Below are positions 16,918-26,269 of a stretch of 64,000 nucleotides of DNA, one piece after another. Below the pieces are notes generated by a model, which was not told the DNA's origin, made no database searches, and saw only the letters and a list, made by a program, of their open reading frames with translations. This stretch comes from a bacterium BMS3Abin06 (GTDB taxonomy: Bacteria > Nitrospirota > Thermodesulfovibrionia > UBA6902). The stretch is from NCBI GenBank assembly GCA_002897895.1, contig BDSY01000041.1:1-64000 (forward strand), in the 5' to 3' direction. Positions within the stretch are counted from its first letter, which is position 1. Every line of letters starts with the position of its first letter. Both the position numbers and the translations under genes were made by a program.

Positions 16918-17757
16918 ATGATACTTATGTCTGTAGACATCGAATCCTGGGTACATCGTCCGGTTTTTAATATTCCCCCCTGTGAGCAGACAAAGCAACT
17001 CGATGAAGGACATGTTTTAAAATCAAGCAGAATTATTTTGAAGCTTTTCAAAAAGTATCAAACAAAAGCGACTTTTTTTATATTAGGAACTGTTGCCGAG
17101 TGGTACCCGGAACTCATTGAAGAAATAAAAAATGATGGCCATGAAATCAGCATCCATGGGTATACGCACAAAGGTCTTGGTGACCATAACAGAAGGAGCT
17201 TTGATGAAGAAATAAAAAGAACAGTATCAATATTGAAAAAGTATGGAGTGAAACCCCTCGGATACAGGTCTCCTTTTTTCACAAGGGCTGATTTCCTGTA
17301 TGAAGTCCTGAAGAAAAACGGAATCGTATATGATTCATCAATATTTCCGATAAAAACCCCACTCTATGACGGTACGTCTTATGACTGTACTCCTTTCATA
17401 ATAGATCATGGTATACTTGAAATTCCCTGCAGCATTTTAAAAATTAAAAAATTAAGATTGCCTGTTGGAGGATTTTATCTGCGATTGTTCGGCAGGCGAA
17501 TGAATTATTACTTATTAAAGGAAATAGAGAAAAGGAATGGAATAGCGGTTATGTATTTTCATCCGTGGGAAATACTGGATATTCCTGAAAATATATATAT
17601 CGGGAATGGCAAAAAAATAAAGTTGCCTTTTGTGAAAAAGAAGTTTGCTTACTATAAAATTCCAATGATAAAAGAAATTGAATATTTAGTAAAAAAAATA
17701 AAGTTTACAAATTTTAAAGGGGCTGTCGGACATATCAATGAAACATTACTGGGATAG
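16918..17757 (+). CDS. Polysaccharide deacetylase (NodB-homology)
   Basis: 279 aa from the ATG at 16918; a TTG at 16888 overlapping the previous gene is possible. NodB-domain metal enzymes remove N-acetyl groups from glycans. Motifs: the Asp of 'SVDIES' near the N-terminus, 'KATFFILGTVAEW', the zinc pair in HGYTHKG, 'GYRSPFFTRA' and a C-terminal 'FHPWEI'. The pattern resembles deacetylases of exosortase-associated exopolysaccharide loci. No signal peptide is evident. It overlaps the next methyltransferase gene by 20 bases. Confidence 0.85.
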   Translation: MILMSVDIESWVHRPVFNIPPCEQTKQLDEGHVLKSSRIILKLFKKYQTKATFFILGTVAEWYPELIEEIKNDGHEISIHGYTHKGLGDHNRRSFDEEIKRTVSILKKYGVKPLGYRSPFFTRADFLYEVLKKNGIVYDSSIFPIKTPLYDGTSYDCTPFIIDHGILEIPCSILKIKKLRLPVGGFYLRLFGRRMNYYLLKEIEKRNGIAVMYFHPWEILDIPENIYIGNGKKIKLPFVKKKFAYYKIPMIKEIEYLVKKIKFTNFKGAVGHINETLLG

Positions 17758-18376
17758 AGAAATAGAGAAGTTTGATAAGATATATGAAAACGAGAAAAAT
17801 ATATTAGAACGATTTATTGATATTTTTCGAAAAGATGTAATTTTTGAAAGAGCAGAAATTGTATTCAGATTTGCGGGTAAATTAGATAGTAACTCTACTG
17901 TCGTTGATCTGGGCTGCGGCACCGGCAGGCAGGCGATTAAATTAGCACGGATGGGCTTCAAAGTTTATGGTTTTGATATATCTGAAAGAGCTATTGAGCT
18001 GGCACGATCCCAGATAAAAGATGAAAAAATAAATCTGGACTTTGAGAATTGTGATGTTGTTAAAAAAGAATATCCCGAGTGTGAACTGATTGTCGGTTTA
18101 GGATTAATGGATTATTTGACTACCGATGAAATTTTACTTATTCTCAGACAAATCAAACAACTGAACTGTAGATTCATCTTTTCGTTTCCGTACAGGTGTA
18201 TAAAAAGTTATATCCGATTTTTATATAGATACTTAACCGGAACAAAAATTTATTTCCATAGTCCCGAAGAAATATCAGAGCTATTCAGGTCGGTTGGAAT
18301 AGATAATGTAAAGATGATTTCAGAAAATCTAAGCGCCAGCGTGGTGGCCCACAATTTTGATGAAAAGCCGGTATGA
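17738..18376 (+). CDS. SAM-dependent methyltransferase
   Basis: 212 aa. The class I SAM loop 'VVDLGCGTGRQAIKLARMG' sits near residue 55, followed by the acidic residue in 'VYGFDISERAIELA' and a later 'LIVGLGLMDYL' strand. Substrate is unknown. Overlap with the deacetylase gene and the AT-rich composition of both suggest that they moved or were acquired together. Confidence 0.8.
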   Translation: MKHYWDREIEKFDKIYENEKNILERFIDIFRKDVIFERAEIVFRFAGKLDSNSTVVDLGCGTGRQAIKLARMGFKVYGFDISERAIELARSQIKDEKINLDFENCDVVKKEYPECELIVGLGLMDYLTTDEILLILRQIKQLNCRFIFSFPYRCIKSYIRFLYRYLTGTKIYFHSPEEISELFRSVGIDNVKMISENLSASVVAHNFDEKPV

Positions 18377-18521
18377 TTCAGTTAAAGTGTTTAATTGACA
18401 TCCTTTACTTTTCTTTTTCTTTCTTAAATAATCCCAAAAGTTAAATATATTTTGTATACTATAAAGTTGTAAATACGATTGTATTTCCAAATTGAAAATT
18501 AAATCCTGGAAGAAATCTTCT

Positions 18522-19409
18522 ATGAATCTGAATCTCTACATGAAGGAAAAAAGAAAGCTCATAGACAGTTTCCTTGAAAATCATATTTCCATGAAAAAGA
18601 AGCAGGAAGATTGTCCCGGGAGCTTGTGCGATGCCATGGGTTACGCATTAATGGCCGGAGGCAAAAGGGTGCGGCCCATTTTGTCCATTGCCGCTTACGA
18701 GGCGGTAGGGGGAGAGTCGGATAACATTCTGCCGGTTGCAGCCTCCCTTGAACTGATTCATACTTACTCACTGATCCATGATGACCTCCCTTCCATGGAT
18801 AACGACGATTTCAGAAGAAATCAACCGACAACGCACAAGGTCTTCGGGGAAGCCGCTGCAATACTTGCGGGCGATGCCCTGCTGACGGATGCCTTCAATA
18901 TTATTTCAGAGACGGATGCCGGGCCGGAGACATTAATAAAAATCATCGGGGAATTAACATACGCCTGCGGCTCCTGCGGCCTGGTCGGAGGCCAGACTGC
19001 GGATCTCTTCTTTGAGGGTAAAAAGGCCGGGGAAAAAGATATTCTTTATATCCATACTCATAAAACAGGGGCGCTTATCAGGGCTTCTCTCCGTGCCGGT
19101 GCGCTGACAGGCAATGCCTCTCAGGCCGGGCTTGACGCACTGACGGAATATGGTGAAAAAGTGGGGCTTGCATTTCAGATTGTTGATGATATTCTCGATA
19201 TAACCGGTACAAAGGAAGAGATGGGGAAATCAACGGGTGCGGATAATGCCAAAGGGAAGAACACATATCCCTCAATATTCGGACTGAAAGAATCATGGAA
19301 AATTGCCGAAGGACTCATAAATGATTCCCTTGAAGCGATAAAAGGGTTTAATAAAAAAGCAGAACCACTGGCGGCAATTGCCGGTTATATTTTATCAAGG
19401 CGGAATTAA
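18522..19409 (+). CDS. ispA: Polyprenyl (farnesyl/geranylgeranyl) diphosphate synthase
   Basis: 295 aa from the ATG giving MNLNLYMKE, preceded by GGAAGAA; the track's TTG start adds ten residues. Condenses isopentenyl diphosphate with allylic diphosphates. First Asp-rich motif 'LIHDDLPSMDNDD' near 85-97, second in 'FQIVDDILDITGT', with 'GGKRVRP' and 'KGKNTYPSIFG' conserved. The two residues between DD and D (DDxxxxD with 'LPSM') give the bacterial IspA type. dxs follows after 3 bases, a classic isoprenoid operon. Confidence 0.93.
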   Translation: MNLNLYMKEKRKLIDSFLENHISMKKKQEDCPGSLCDAMGYALMAGGKRVRPILSIAAYEAVGGESDNILPVAASLELIHTYSLIHDDLPSMDNDDFRRNQPTTHKVFGEAAAILAGDALLTDAFNIISETDAGPETLIKIIGELTYACGSCGLVGGQTADLFFEGKKAGEKDILYIHTHKTGALIRASLRAGALTGNASQAGLDALTEYGEKVGLAFQIVDDILDITGTKEEMGKSTGADNAKGKNTYPSIFGLKESWKIAEGLINDSLEAIKGFNKKAEPLAAIAGYILSRRN

Positions 19410-19412
19410 CTT

Positions 19413-21290
19413 ATGCTTTTAGAAAATATTAAAAGTCCGGAAGATATTAAAGACCTCCCGATCCCTGAGCTGAAAGATCTCGCAGAGGAGCTGAGGGATA
19501 CAATTATAGAGACCGTTGCAACCAACGGCGGACACCTTGCATCGAATCTCGGCACCGTAGATATTACTATAGCCCTTCATTATGTCTTCAACTCTCCCAC
19601 AGATAAAATAATATGGGATGTCGGGCATCAGGCTTATGCGCATAAACTCCTTACAGGGAGATTCAATGCATTCCCGACTATAAGAAAGTACGGCGGCATC
19701 TCCGGTTTTCCAAAAAGGGCTGAAAGCCCTCATGATGCCTTTGGTACGGGCCACAGCTCAACGTCGATTTCCGCAGCCCTTGGAATTTTAGAGGGGAGGG
19801 ACCAGAACAAAGAGAAATTCAATGTAATTCCTGTCATAGGTGACGGCGCTTTAACCGCGGGTCTTGCATTTGAAGGCCTGAACAATACAGGACATTTAAA
19901 GAAAAACCTCATAGTCATACTCAATGATAACGAGATGTCGATCTCTCCCAATGTCGGAGCTCTTTCCGCTTACCTGCGCAGAATGATGATGGGTGATTTA
20001 TACACGAAACTTAAAAAGGAGACAAAACTCTTTCTGGAGCGCATCCCTGCTGTTGGTGAACCGGTCCTCAAGATAGCGCAAAAAGCGGAAGGTACGGTAA
20101 AAGGACTTGTTGTCCCGGGGTTATTGTTTGAAGAACTGGGTTTTCAATATGTCGGCCCTGTGGATGGACATAAAATTGATTCACTTATTGAAACATTAGA
20201 AACATTTAAAGATTTTCCGGGACCGGTTCTGATACATGCAATCACAAAAAAAGGCAAGGGATATAAGCCGGCAGAGAAGCATCCGGGACTCTTTCACGGA
20301 ATCGGTCCGTTTAACATTGAGACAGGAGAACAATTTTCGTCATCAAAAAAATCATACAGTGAAATCTTCGGCAGTTGTCTTACAAAACTCGCACAGGATG
20401 ATGATCGTATCATTGCCATCACTGCCGCGATGACTGAAGGTACAGGCCTTTCAGAATTTGTGAGAACATTCCCGAAGAGATTTTATGATGTCGGAATTGC
20501 CGAACCCCATGCGGTTACTTTTGCCGCAGGACTTGCAACACAGGGGCTGAAACCCGTTGTGGCAATCTATTCAACATTCCTGCAGAGGGCATATGACGAG
20601 ATCGTGCATGACGTATGCCTGCAAAACCTGCCGGTGGTCTTTGCTATTGACAGGGCAGGTATTGTCGGGGATGACGGACCTACACATAACGGGACATTCG
20701 ACCTCTCTTATCTCAGGCATATCCCGAACCTGGTTGTTATGGCCCCTAAAGACGGATATGAGTTCAGATGCATGATCGGGAAGGCTTTATCTCTTGACGC
20801 GCCTGTCGCAATAAGGTATCCAAGAGGCACTGTAACCGACGGTCGGGAGAATGACGAGCTGCAGGATATCCCGGTCGGCAAATCTGAAGTTATATGCGAA
20901 GGGCAAGACATACTGATCATTGCTGCAGGAAATACCGTTACCCCTTCGGTTGATGCTTCCGGACTCCTTAAGGAAACTGATATTAATGCGTGCGTAATCA
21001 ATGCGAGATTTATAAAGCCCATAGATATGGATATGATCTCAGCCCGTGCAAGAGAGATTAAATATGTTCTCACGGTTGAGGAAAATGCTGTTTCAGGCGG
21101 CTTTGGAAGCGCTGTACTGGAAAAGCTTGCAGATGCCGGGGTCGAAGGGGTGAAACTTAAAATACTCGGACTTCCGGACAGGTTTATTGAACAGGGCCCG
21201 CAAACTTTGTTAAGGCAGAAACTGGGAATAGATGCAGAAGGAATTGCAAGAGAGGCGTTAACCCTGGTTCGTAGTATTCATCATGCCTGA
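19413..21290 (+). CDS. dxs: 1-deoxy-D-xylulose-5-phosphate synthase
   Basis: 625 aa, full length. Thiamine-diphosphate enzyme that makes DXP from pyruvate and glyceraldehyde-3-phosphate, first step of the MEP pathway. Seen: 'DVGHQAYAHKLLTGR', 'GTGHSSTSISAALG', the ThDP motif 'VIGDGALTAGLAFEGLN...N', then 'FYDVGIAEPHAVTFAAGLA' with the catalytic Glu, and the transketolase C-domain ending 'GLPDRFIEQG'. Lies between ispA and tlyA, overlapping tlyA by 8 bases. Confidence 0.97.
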   Translation: MLLENIKSPEDIKDLPIPELKDLAEELRDTIIETVATNGGHLASNLGTVDITIALHYVFNSPTDKIIWDVGHQAYAHKLLTGRFNAFPTIRKYGGISGFPKRAESPHDAFGTGHSSTSISAALGILEGRDQNKEKFNVIPVIGDGALTAGLAFEGLNNTGHLKKNLIVILNDNEMSISPNVGALSAYLRRMMMGDLYTKLKKETKLFLERIPAVGEPVLKIAQKAEGTVKGLVVPGLLFEELGFQYVGPVDGHKIDSLIETLETFKDFPGPVLIHAITKKGKGYKPAEKHPGLFHGIGPFNIETGEQFSSSKKSYSEIFGSCLTKLAQDDDRIIAITAAMTEGTGLSEFVRTFPKRFYDVGIAEPHAVTFAAGLATQGLKPVVAIYSTFLQRAYDEIVHDVCLQNLPVVFAIDRAGIVGDDGPTHNGTFDLSYLRHIPNLVVMAPKDGYEFRCMIGKALSLDAPVAIRYPRGTVTDGRENDELQDIPVGKSEVICEGQDILIIAAGNTVTPSVDASGLLKETDINACVINARFIKPIDMDMISARAREIKYVLTVEENAVSGGFGSAVLEKLADAGVEGVKLKILGLPDRFIEQGPQTLLRQKLGIDAEGIAREALTLVRSIHHA

Positions 21291-22035
21291 AAAGACCGCA
21301 AAAAAAGTCCGCCTCGATAAATTATTATTTGAAAAAGCCATTGTTGAAAGCAGGGAAAAAGCGAGGGCAGTAATATTGGAAGGCAATGTCCTTGTAAACG
21401 GCATGGTTGTTGACAAGGCAGGCGCTCTTGTAAAACCCGATGCTGCTTTATCGGTAAAAAGTAAAATGCCGTATGTAGGCCGCGGGGGATTAAAGCTTGA
21501 ACACGCAATAGAATATTTCGGCATTGAAATTAAAGGCAAAACAGCAATGGATGTCGGCGCTTCAACAGGAGGCTTTACCGACTGTCTTTTGCAGCACGGC
21601 GCTAAAAAAGTTTATGCAATTGACGTGGGTTACGGGCAGTTTAGCTGGATATTGCGAAATAATGATAAAATCGTCCTGCTCGAAAAAACCAACATAAGGT
21701 ATCTTGACAAGGCTCTCATTTATGATGAGATAGACATTGCAACCATAGACGTATCATTCATCTCGCTCCTGAAGGTTTTGCCAAAAGTTCTGGAATTTCT
21801 GAAACCCTCAGGAGAGATAGCGGCGCTGATAAAACCGCAGTTTGAAGCAGGCAGAAAAGACGTGGGCAAGGGCGGCGTAGTCAGAGATGAGAAGAAACGG
21901 CTTGAGATTATTGAAAAGATTAAAAATGAATCGGAAAAAATGGGAGTTGAAGTTAAGGGAATCACAGAGTCACCACTCAAAGGCCCAAAAGGAAATGTGG
22001 AGTATTTTATATATTTAAAGAAAAAACAGGTATAA
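21283..22035 (+). CDS. tlyA: TlyA-family rRNA 2'-O-methyltransferase
   Basis: 250 aa. An S4 RNA-binding domain (1-65, 'VRLDKLLFEKAIVESREKAR') precedes an FtsJ-like methyltransferase with 'AMDVGASTGGFTDCLLQHGAKKVYAIDVGYGQ' split over residues 87-118 and 'LIKPQFEAGR'. Family members methylate ribosomal RNA cytidines (2'-O) or have haemolysin annotations. Following dxs in this way is a common bacterial gene order. Confidence 0.9.
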   Translation: MPEKTAKKVRLDKLLFEKAIVESREKARAVILEGNVLVNGMVVDKAGALVKPDAALSVKSKMPYVGRGGLKLEHAIEYFGIEIKGKTAMDVGASTGGFTDCLLQHGAKKVYAIDVGYGQFSWILRNNDKIVLLEKTNIRYLDKALIYDEIDIATIDVSFISLLKVLPKVLEFLKPSGEIAALIKPQFEAGRKDVGKGGVVRDEKKRLEIIEKIKNESEKMGVEVKGITESPLKGPKGNVEYFIYLKKKQV

Positions 22036-22165
22036 GATTGAAAAATTCCCTTTATTTAATGATAGTTCTATCAAAAAATCCTTAATATTTCTTCGTTATC
22101 AGCGTATTCCCCCCTGTCCTTACCGGCAGTTTAAGCTTTATCTTTTTTGTGCCGAATAAGTCTGT

Positions 22166-22639
22166 ATGCAGACATTAGAGACTATTGAAAGCCTAAGCAG
22201 CAGACTGAAAGAAGTATTCAAGTTTTTCAAGACCCTGTCCGGTGATGAAATCCAGGTTTTTTTAAGTTTCTGTGACAACAGGCAGGTAGATAAAGGAAAG
22301 ACTCTCTGGCAGGAAGGAGACAGCGACAATTACGCCGCCTTTGTCATATCCGGGAAATTAGGCATAAAAAAGAAGACGGAGTTCGAGGGGAAATATATGA
22401 TTGTCGGCACCTTTGCAAGGGGAACCGTTGTCGGCGAACTTTGCCTCCTCACGGATCATCCAAGATCCGTTACAGCGGTTGTGCTTGAAGCCGCCGACTT
22501 AGTGATCCTTACCAGCAGCAACTTTGAGAAGCTTATAACAGAACGGCCCATGCTGGGGTTAAAGCTTCTCAAACATATTTTTTTAGTGACATCCAGACGT
22601 CTCAACAGATCTACCGACCGGATAGCCAGGATATTTTAA
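22166..22639 (+). CDS. Cyclic-nucleotide-binding domain protein
   Basis: 157 aa, a single Crp-type beta-barrel domain without a DNA-binding helix-turn-helix. The phosphate-binding cassette is recognisable as 'GELCLLTDHPRSVTA' (about 92-106). The N-terminal helix 'LSGDEIQVFLSFCD' is typical of such sensor modules. It lies 38 bases ahead of mlaE on the same strand and may tune the lipid transporter; ligand unknown. No clear Shine-Dalgarno is seen before its ATG. Confidence 0.75.
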   Translation: MQTLETIESLSSRLKEVFKFFKTLSGDEIQVFLSFCDNRQVDKGKTLWQEGDSDNYAAFVISGKLGIKKKTEFEGKYMIVGTFARGTVVGELCLLTDHPRSVTAVVLEAADLVILTSSNFEKLITERPMLGLKLLKHIFLVTSRRLNRSTDRIARIF

Positions 22640-22677
22640 AGGCAATAGTGATTTAATCAAAGACGTAATACGGGATA

Positions 22678-23466
22678 ATGCTGAATTATTTTGAAAAATT
22701 GGGCGCTGATACCCTTTATCATCTGAATCAGACCGGGAGAATGGGGATATTCCTCTTTTATTCCCTGCTGAGCATAATAAGGCCTCCTTACAAGATTTTT
22801 CCAATTATAAAACAGACCTATGTTATCGGTGCGCTTTCAATATTCGTGATTATTTTCACAGGCGCCTTCAGCGGCATGGTTCTCGGACTTCAGGGCTATC
22901 ATACCCTCAGCAAATTCGGGGCAGAGGGCCTTCTGGGTTCTGCCGTCGCCCTGAGCCTCATCAGGGAATTAGGGCCTGTCCTGGCAGCTCTTATGGTAAC
23001 AGGCCGCGCCGGGTCCGCCATTTGTGCGGAGATAGGAATTATGCGCATTTCAGAACAGGTCGATGCCCTTGAATGCATGGCAATTGATCCGCATAAATAT
23101 ATCATTGCCCCTAAATTCATTGCAGGAATAATCTCCCTGCCGCTGCTGACCGCAATTTTTGATGTGACAGGGATAATGGGCGGATATTTAGTGGGGGTCG
23201 GCATGCTGGGCGGCAATGCAGGAACTTATTTTTCAAGTATGTATAAAGATGTGGAGTTCAGCGACATCTACATGGGACTTGTGAAGTCTCTCTGTTTCGG
23301 TGTACTGATTATATGGATTTGTGCTTCCAAAGGCTACTATGTCCATCTGAACAGGGGGGGCGGATTCGGGGCCGAGGGTGTGAGCTCGGCAACCACCAAT
23401 GCCGTGGTTTTATCATCGGTCAGTATACTTTTATTTGATTATTTTTTAACATCGGTGCTTTTATGA
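22678..23466 (+). CDS. mlaE: Lipid-transport ABC permease MlaE
   Basis: 262 aa, five to six membrane helices. MlaE is the inner-membrane permease of the Mla/Ttg2 phospholipid transport system that maintains outer-membrane lipid asymmetry. Family signatures: 'SGMVLGLQGYHTLSKFGAEGLLGSAVALSLIRELGPVL' across 65-102 and 'EIGIMRISEQVDALECMAIDP' at the coupling helix. It is followed, with a 4-base overlap, by the ATPase gene. Confidence 0.93.
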   Translation: MLNYFEKLGADTLYHLNQTGRMGIFLFYSLLSIIRPPYKIFPIIKQTYVIGALSIFVIIFTGAFSGMVLGLQGYHTLSKFGAEGLLGSAVALSLIRELGPVLAALMVTGRAGSAICAEIGIMRISEQVDALECMAIDPHKYIIAPKFIAGIISLPLLTAIFDVTGIMGGYLVGVGMLGGNAGTYFSSMYKDVEFSDIYMGLVKSLCFGVLIIWICASKGYYVHLNRGGGFGAEGVSSATTNAVVLSSVSILLFDYFLTSVLL

Positions 23467-24233
23467 ACGATAACGCGATTGTTGAATTAATTGATATAAA
23501 AAAATCATTCGGCTCACAGCAGGTTTTGCGGGGAGTCAACCTCAGGATCATGGAAGGAAAAACAACTGTTATTGTTGGTGGAAGCGGGCAGGGGAAGAGC
23601 CTGATTATCAAACATATATTAGGGCTTGTTACGCCGGACAGCGGAAGGGCGCTGGTATACGGGAAGGAATTAAATAAAATCAGCAAAAAGGAACTGAAGG
23701 ATATCAGGACTAATTTCGGCGTCCTCTTTCAGAATTCCGCACTCTTTGATTCAATGACGGTTTATGATAACGTTGCGCTTCCGCTGAGAGAGAGGACGAG
23801 GATTACAGAAGAGGAGACTGAAAGAATCGTCAATGAGAAACTGAAAATGATGGACGTTGAAGGCACTAATAAGAAGTATCCCGCACAACTCAGCGGGGGC
23901 ATGAAAAAGAGGGTCGGTCTTGCACGTGCTCTTGTACTGGACCCTAAGATTGTTTTTTTTGATGAGCCGACAACGGGCCTGGATGCTGCAAAGAGCAATG
24001 AGATATACCGAGTATTTTCCAGGACTCAAAAAAAATTGGGCTATACATCCGTTATTGTCAGCCATGATGTGCCGAAGATATTTAAACTGGCCGATTATGT
24101 AGCCTTACTGCACAACGGAATTGTGCGGGATTGTCTGACCCCTGATGAATTTCAGCTTTCAGATGATCCGGTAATCAAAGACTATGTCGAAACAACGATG
24201 GGGCCGGTTTATTCAAGTGAAATGGAGGTTTGA
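23463..24233 (+). CDS. mlaF: Lipid-transport ABC ATPase MlaF
   Basis: 256 aa. Walker A 'GGSGQGKSLIIKHILG' (a Gln replaces the usual Ser/Cys), Q-loop 'FGVLFQNSALFDSMTVYDNVALPL', signature LSGGMKKRVGLARAL, Walker B 'IVFFDEPTTGLD' and switch His 'VIVSHDVPK' are all present. Powers phospholipid movement by MlaE. The next gene, mlaD, starts one base after the stop. Confidence 0.94.
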   Translation: MNDNAIVELIDIKKSFGSQQVLRGVNLRIMEGKTTVIVGGSGQGKSLIIKHILGLVTPDSGRALVYGKELNKISKKELKDIRTNFGVLFQNSALFDSMTVYDNVALPLRERTRITEEETERIVNEKLKMMDVEGTNKKYPAQLSGGMKKRVGLARALVLDPKIVFFDEPTTGLDAAKSNEIYRVFSRTQKKLGYTSVIVSHDVPKIFKLADYVALLHNGIVRDCLTPDEFQLSDDPVIKDYVETTMGPVYSSEMEV

Positions 24234-24234
24234 T

Positions 24235-24675
24235 ATGAAAAAGATAAATATTGAGACAGGTGTGGGAATTTTCTTAATTGCCGGGCTTCTCTGCCTCGGG
24301 TACCTTTCAGTAAAGCTGGGAGATGTAAATCTTTTCGGTAGTGACAGGTATCTTGTCAGTGCGCGTTTTGCGAATGTATCCGGCCTTAAGGAAGGCGCAA
24401 GTGTAGAAGTTGCGGGCGTTTCTGTAGGTAAAGTCTCGAAAATCAATCTGGATGATTACGAAGCCCTGGTGGAGCTGGAAATAGATCCTGATATCAAGCT
24501 TCAGGAAGATGCCATTGCCTCAATAAGGACTCAGGGTATCATTGGTGATAAGTATGTAAAGATTAAGGTTGGAGGTTCCGAAGAGTATATTGACGAGGGT
24601 GGAGAATTGCTGGAGACCGAGTCGGCTATTGAATTGGAAGAACTTGTCAGTAAGTATATCTTTGAGAAGGAATAG
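24235..24675 (+). CDS. mlaD: MCE-domain lipid-binding protein MlaD
   Basis: 146 aa from the ATG preceded by GGAGGTTTGAT; the track's longer start runs inside mlaF. A single N-terminal membrane helix (about 8-26, 'GVGIFLIAGLLCLGYLS') anchors one MCE domain ('VSARFANVSGLKEGASVEVAGVSVGKV', then the loop 'IRTQGIIGDKYVKI'). In the family this domain forms a periplasmic hexamer that threads lipids. Normal length for MlaD. Confidence 0.93.
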   Translation: MKKINIETGVGIFLIAGLLCLGYLSVKLGDVNLFGSDRYLVSARFANVSGLKEGASVEVAGVSVGKVSKINLDDYEALVELEIDPDIKLQEDAIASIRTQGIIGDKYVKIKVGGSEEYIDEGGELLETESAIELEELVSKYIFEKE

Positions 24676-24732
24676 ATAGATAAGAAAACCCCGTTCAGGT
24701 AATGAAATTAATAAATATATAAGAGGTGAATT

Positions 24733-25350
24733 ATGAAATTAAGAAAGACTCTGTTATTTATGATTGTTGCAATATACAGCTTGAGTTTTCCTGCTGCGAA
24801 AGCCGCTGCAAACACGCCGACAGATGCTGTTAAATATACAGTAGACTCTGTTCTAAACCTATTAAAAGATAAAGAGCTGTCTGCTCCCGACAAAAAAGAG
24901 GAGAGGCGCACCAGGATAAGCTCTTTAATAAGAGAGCGATTTGATTTCAGGGAAATGGCCAGGCGTTCTCTGGCGAGACACTGGAAAAAGAGAACGCCTG
25001 AGGAGGAAAAGGAGTTTGTAGCTATTTTTTCCGACCTTTTGGAGGCGTCTTATATCAGCAAGATTGAGGCATATACAGATGAAAGAGTTACATTTGATAA
25101 AGAGGTAATTAAAGGTAAAGGCAAATACGGAGTAGTCAGTACTACTATCGCGACAAAGGCCGTTGATATTCCGATTGATTATAAAGTTAAATTCAAAAAC
25201 GGCAAGTGGTGGATCTATGACGTTGTGGTAGAGGGAGTCAGTTTCGTCAGTACTTACAGAAGCCAGTATAACAAGGTTATCGTTAAAGAATCTTTTGCGA
25301 AATTGATACAGAGAATGAAGAATAAACTCAATGAAGTAAATGCCATATAA
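24733..25350 (+). CDS. mlaC: Periplasmic phospholipid carrier MlaC/Ttg2D
   Basis: 205 aa with a signal peptide (1-25, cleavage around AKAAA). Family pattern: 'IRERFDFREMARRSLARHWKKRTPEEEKEF', 'FSDLLEASYISKIEAYTDERV', 'PIDYKVKFKNGKWWIYDVVVEGVSFVSTYRSQY'. The protein shuttles a phospholipid between outer-membrane MlaA and the MlaFEDB complex. RBS GAGGTG precedes the ATG. It closes the mlaEFDC run; mlaB and mlaA are not in the window. Confidence 0.92.
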   Translation: MKLRKTLLFMIVAIYSLSFPAAKAAANTPTDAVKYTVDSVLNLLKDKELSAPDKKEERRTRISSLIRERFDFREMARRSLARHWKKRTPEEEKEFVAIFSDLLEASYISKIEAYTDERVTFDKEVIKGKGKYGVVSTTIATKAVDIPIDYKVKFKNGKWWIYDVVVEGVSFVSTYRSQYNKVIVKESFAKLIQRMKNKLNEVNAI

Positions 25351-26062
25351 TTGAAATATCTCACACCGGCAGTGCCTGGGGAAAATCATATACTGATTGT
25401 TTCTAATTGAGTCCCTTTGTAAATTTTATAAATATAACACCCTGCGGTTTCTGCCGCAGTTCCATGTTTATGAGGATATTATTGTAGAGATCAAATCAAA
25501 GTCACGGATAAACGTAGAGAAAGTTATGGTCGAGCCTTTAGAGAAAAGATAAACCTCTAAATTAATCACATGGTAAGACCGCATAGGATAGAAATATGAA
25601 GGTGCTGTATATCATATGCGAGAAGAACGAGCGGGGTCTTGATTTTGTGCATTTAATCGTTTCAGCACTTTTGCAAGTGTGCTCTTCCCCTGCTTGATTT
25701 TAGCCGCCCGTGTTTCTGTTTGTCAGATCACGGCTTTGCCACAGGCTTTGGCTTAAGCCCCTACTGCCGGCTCCAGGCAAAACCTCACGCTTTCGCCCTT
25801 GCCATCGTCTTGTACTTCTGCTAATATCAATAAAATCCTATTAACAGGGTTCATGTATAGGGGAATTGGTTTCATTATTTCCGAAACCTCACCCCATTAG
25901 TTCACGCCCATACCGGGCGTAAACAGTTTCGTGTGCCTAATGCAGATCAGCGGTGTTGATTTGGATCTGAATTGTTTTATTGTTTCCAATCGTTTCATTT
26001 GCGTGTTTTTTTCATGGTCTGTATAAGTGATGCAGTCTTAGCTTAAAATAAAGGAGGAGATA
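25351..26062. other. 712-bp gene-free stretch with decayed sequence
   Basis: No ORF longer than about 35 codons. It contains copy 2 of the GTGA-hairpin repeat (25758-25798), a GGTTTC/GAAACC palindrome around 25869-25892 and a GCCCATACCGGGC hairpin near 25909-25919. Short minus-strand open pieces are present but interrupted by stops. It looks like the remains of a mobile element or gene, which I cannot name. The last 20 bases hold the ribosome binding site AAAGGAGGAG of the next gene. Confidence 0.5.
25758..25798. repeat. Short structured repeat with a GTGA-loop hairpin, copy 2
   Basis: Matches 7734-7774 at 30 of 41 positions without gaps. On the minus strand GGCGAAAGC-GTGA-GGTTTTGCC forms a stem with one mismatch and a GNRA-type loop. 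Differences between the two copies partly keep pairing. Confidence 0.4.
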
Positions 26063-26269
26063 ATGACTACTATCCAAATCAAGAAAATGTCTACTATTGA
26101 GCGCTTACAAGTGATGGAAGAACTATGGGATGCTTTATGCCATGAAGAGCAAGAAATAAAATCCCCGGCATGGCATGGAAAAATTCTTAAAGAAAGAAAA
26201 AAGAAAATTGAAAGCGGTGAAGCTGAGTTCATTTCTATTGATGAACTAAAAGCAGGCGTCCGCCGATGA
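26063..26269 (+). CDS. Antitoxin of the 'addiction module component' family (TIGR02574)
   Basis: 68 aa, normal for this family, with the characteristic 'MSTIERLQVMEELWDALCHEE' and C-terminal 'HGKILKERKKKIESGEAEFISIDELKAGV'. It should bind and neutralise the ParE/RelE-type product of the next gene, with which it overlaps by 4 bases. RBS AAAGGAGGAGATA is strong. The Asp/Glu-rich C-terminus is the usual toxin-wrapping part. Confidence 0.85.
   Translation: MTTIQIKKMSTIERLQVMEELWDALCHEEQEIKSPAWHGKILKERKKKIESGEAEFISIDELKAGVRR

Noticed and set aside
25351-26062. Group II intron or riboswitch in the gene-free stretch
   Set aside because: Hairpins are present but no domain V-like or known aptamer core could be matched; described only as decayed sequence.
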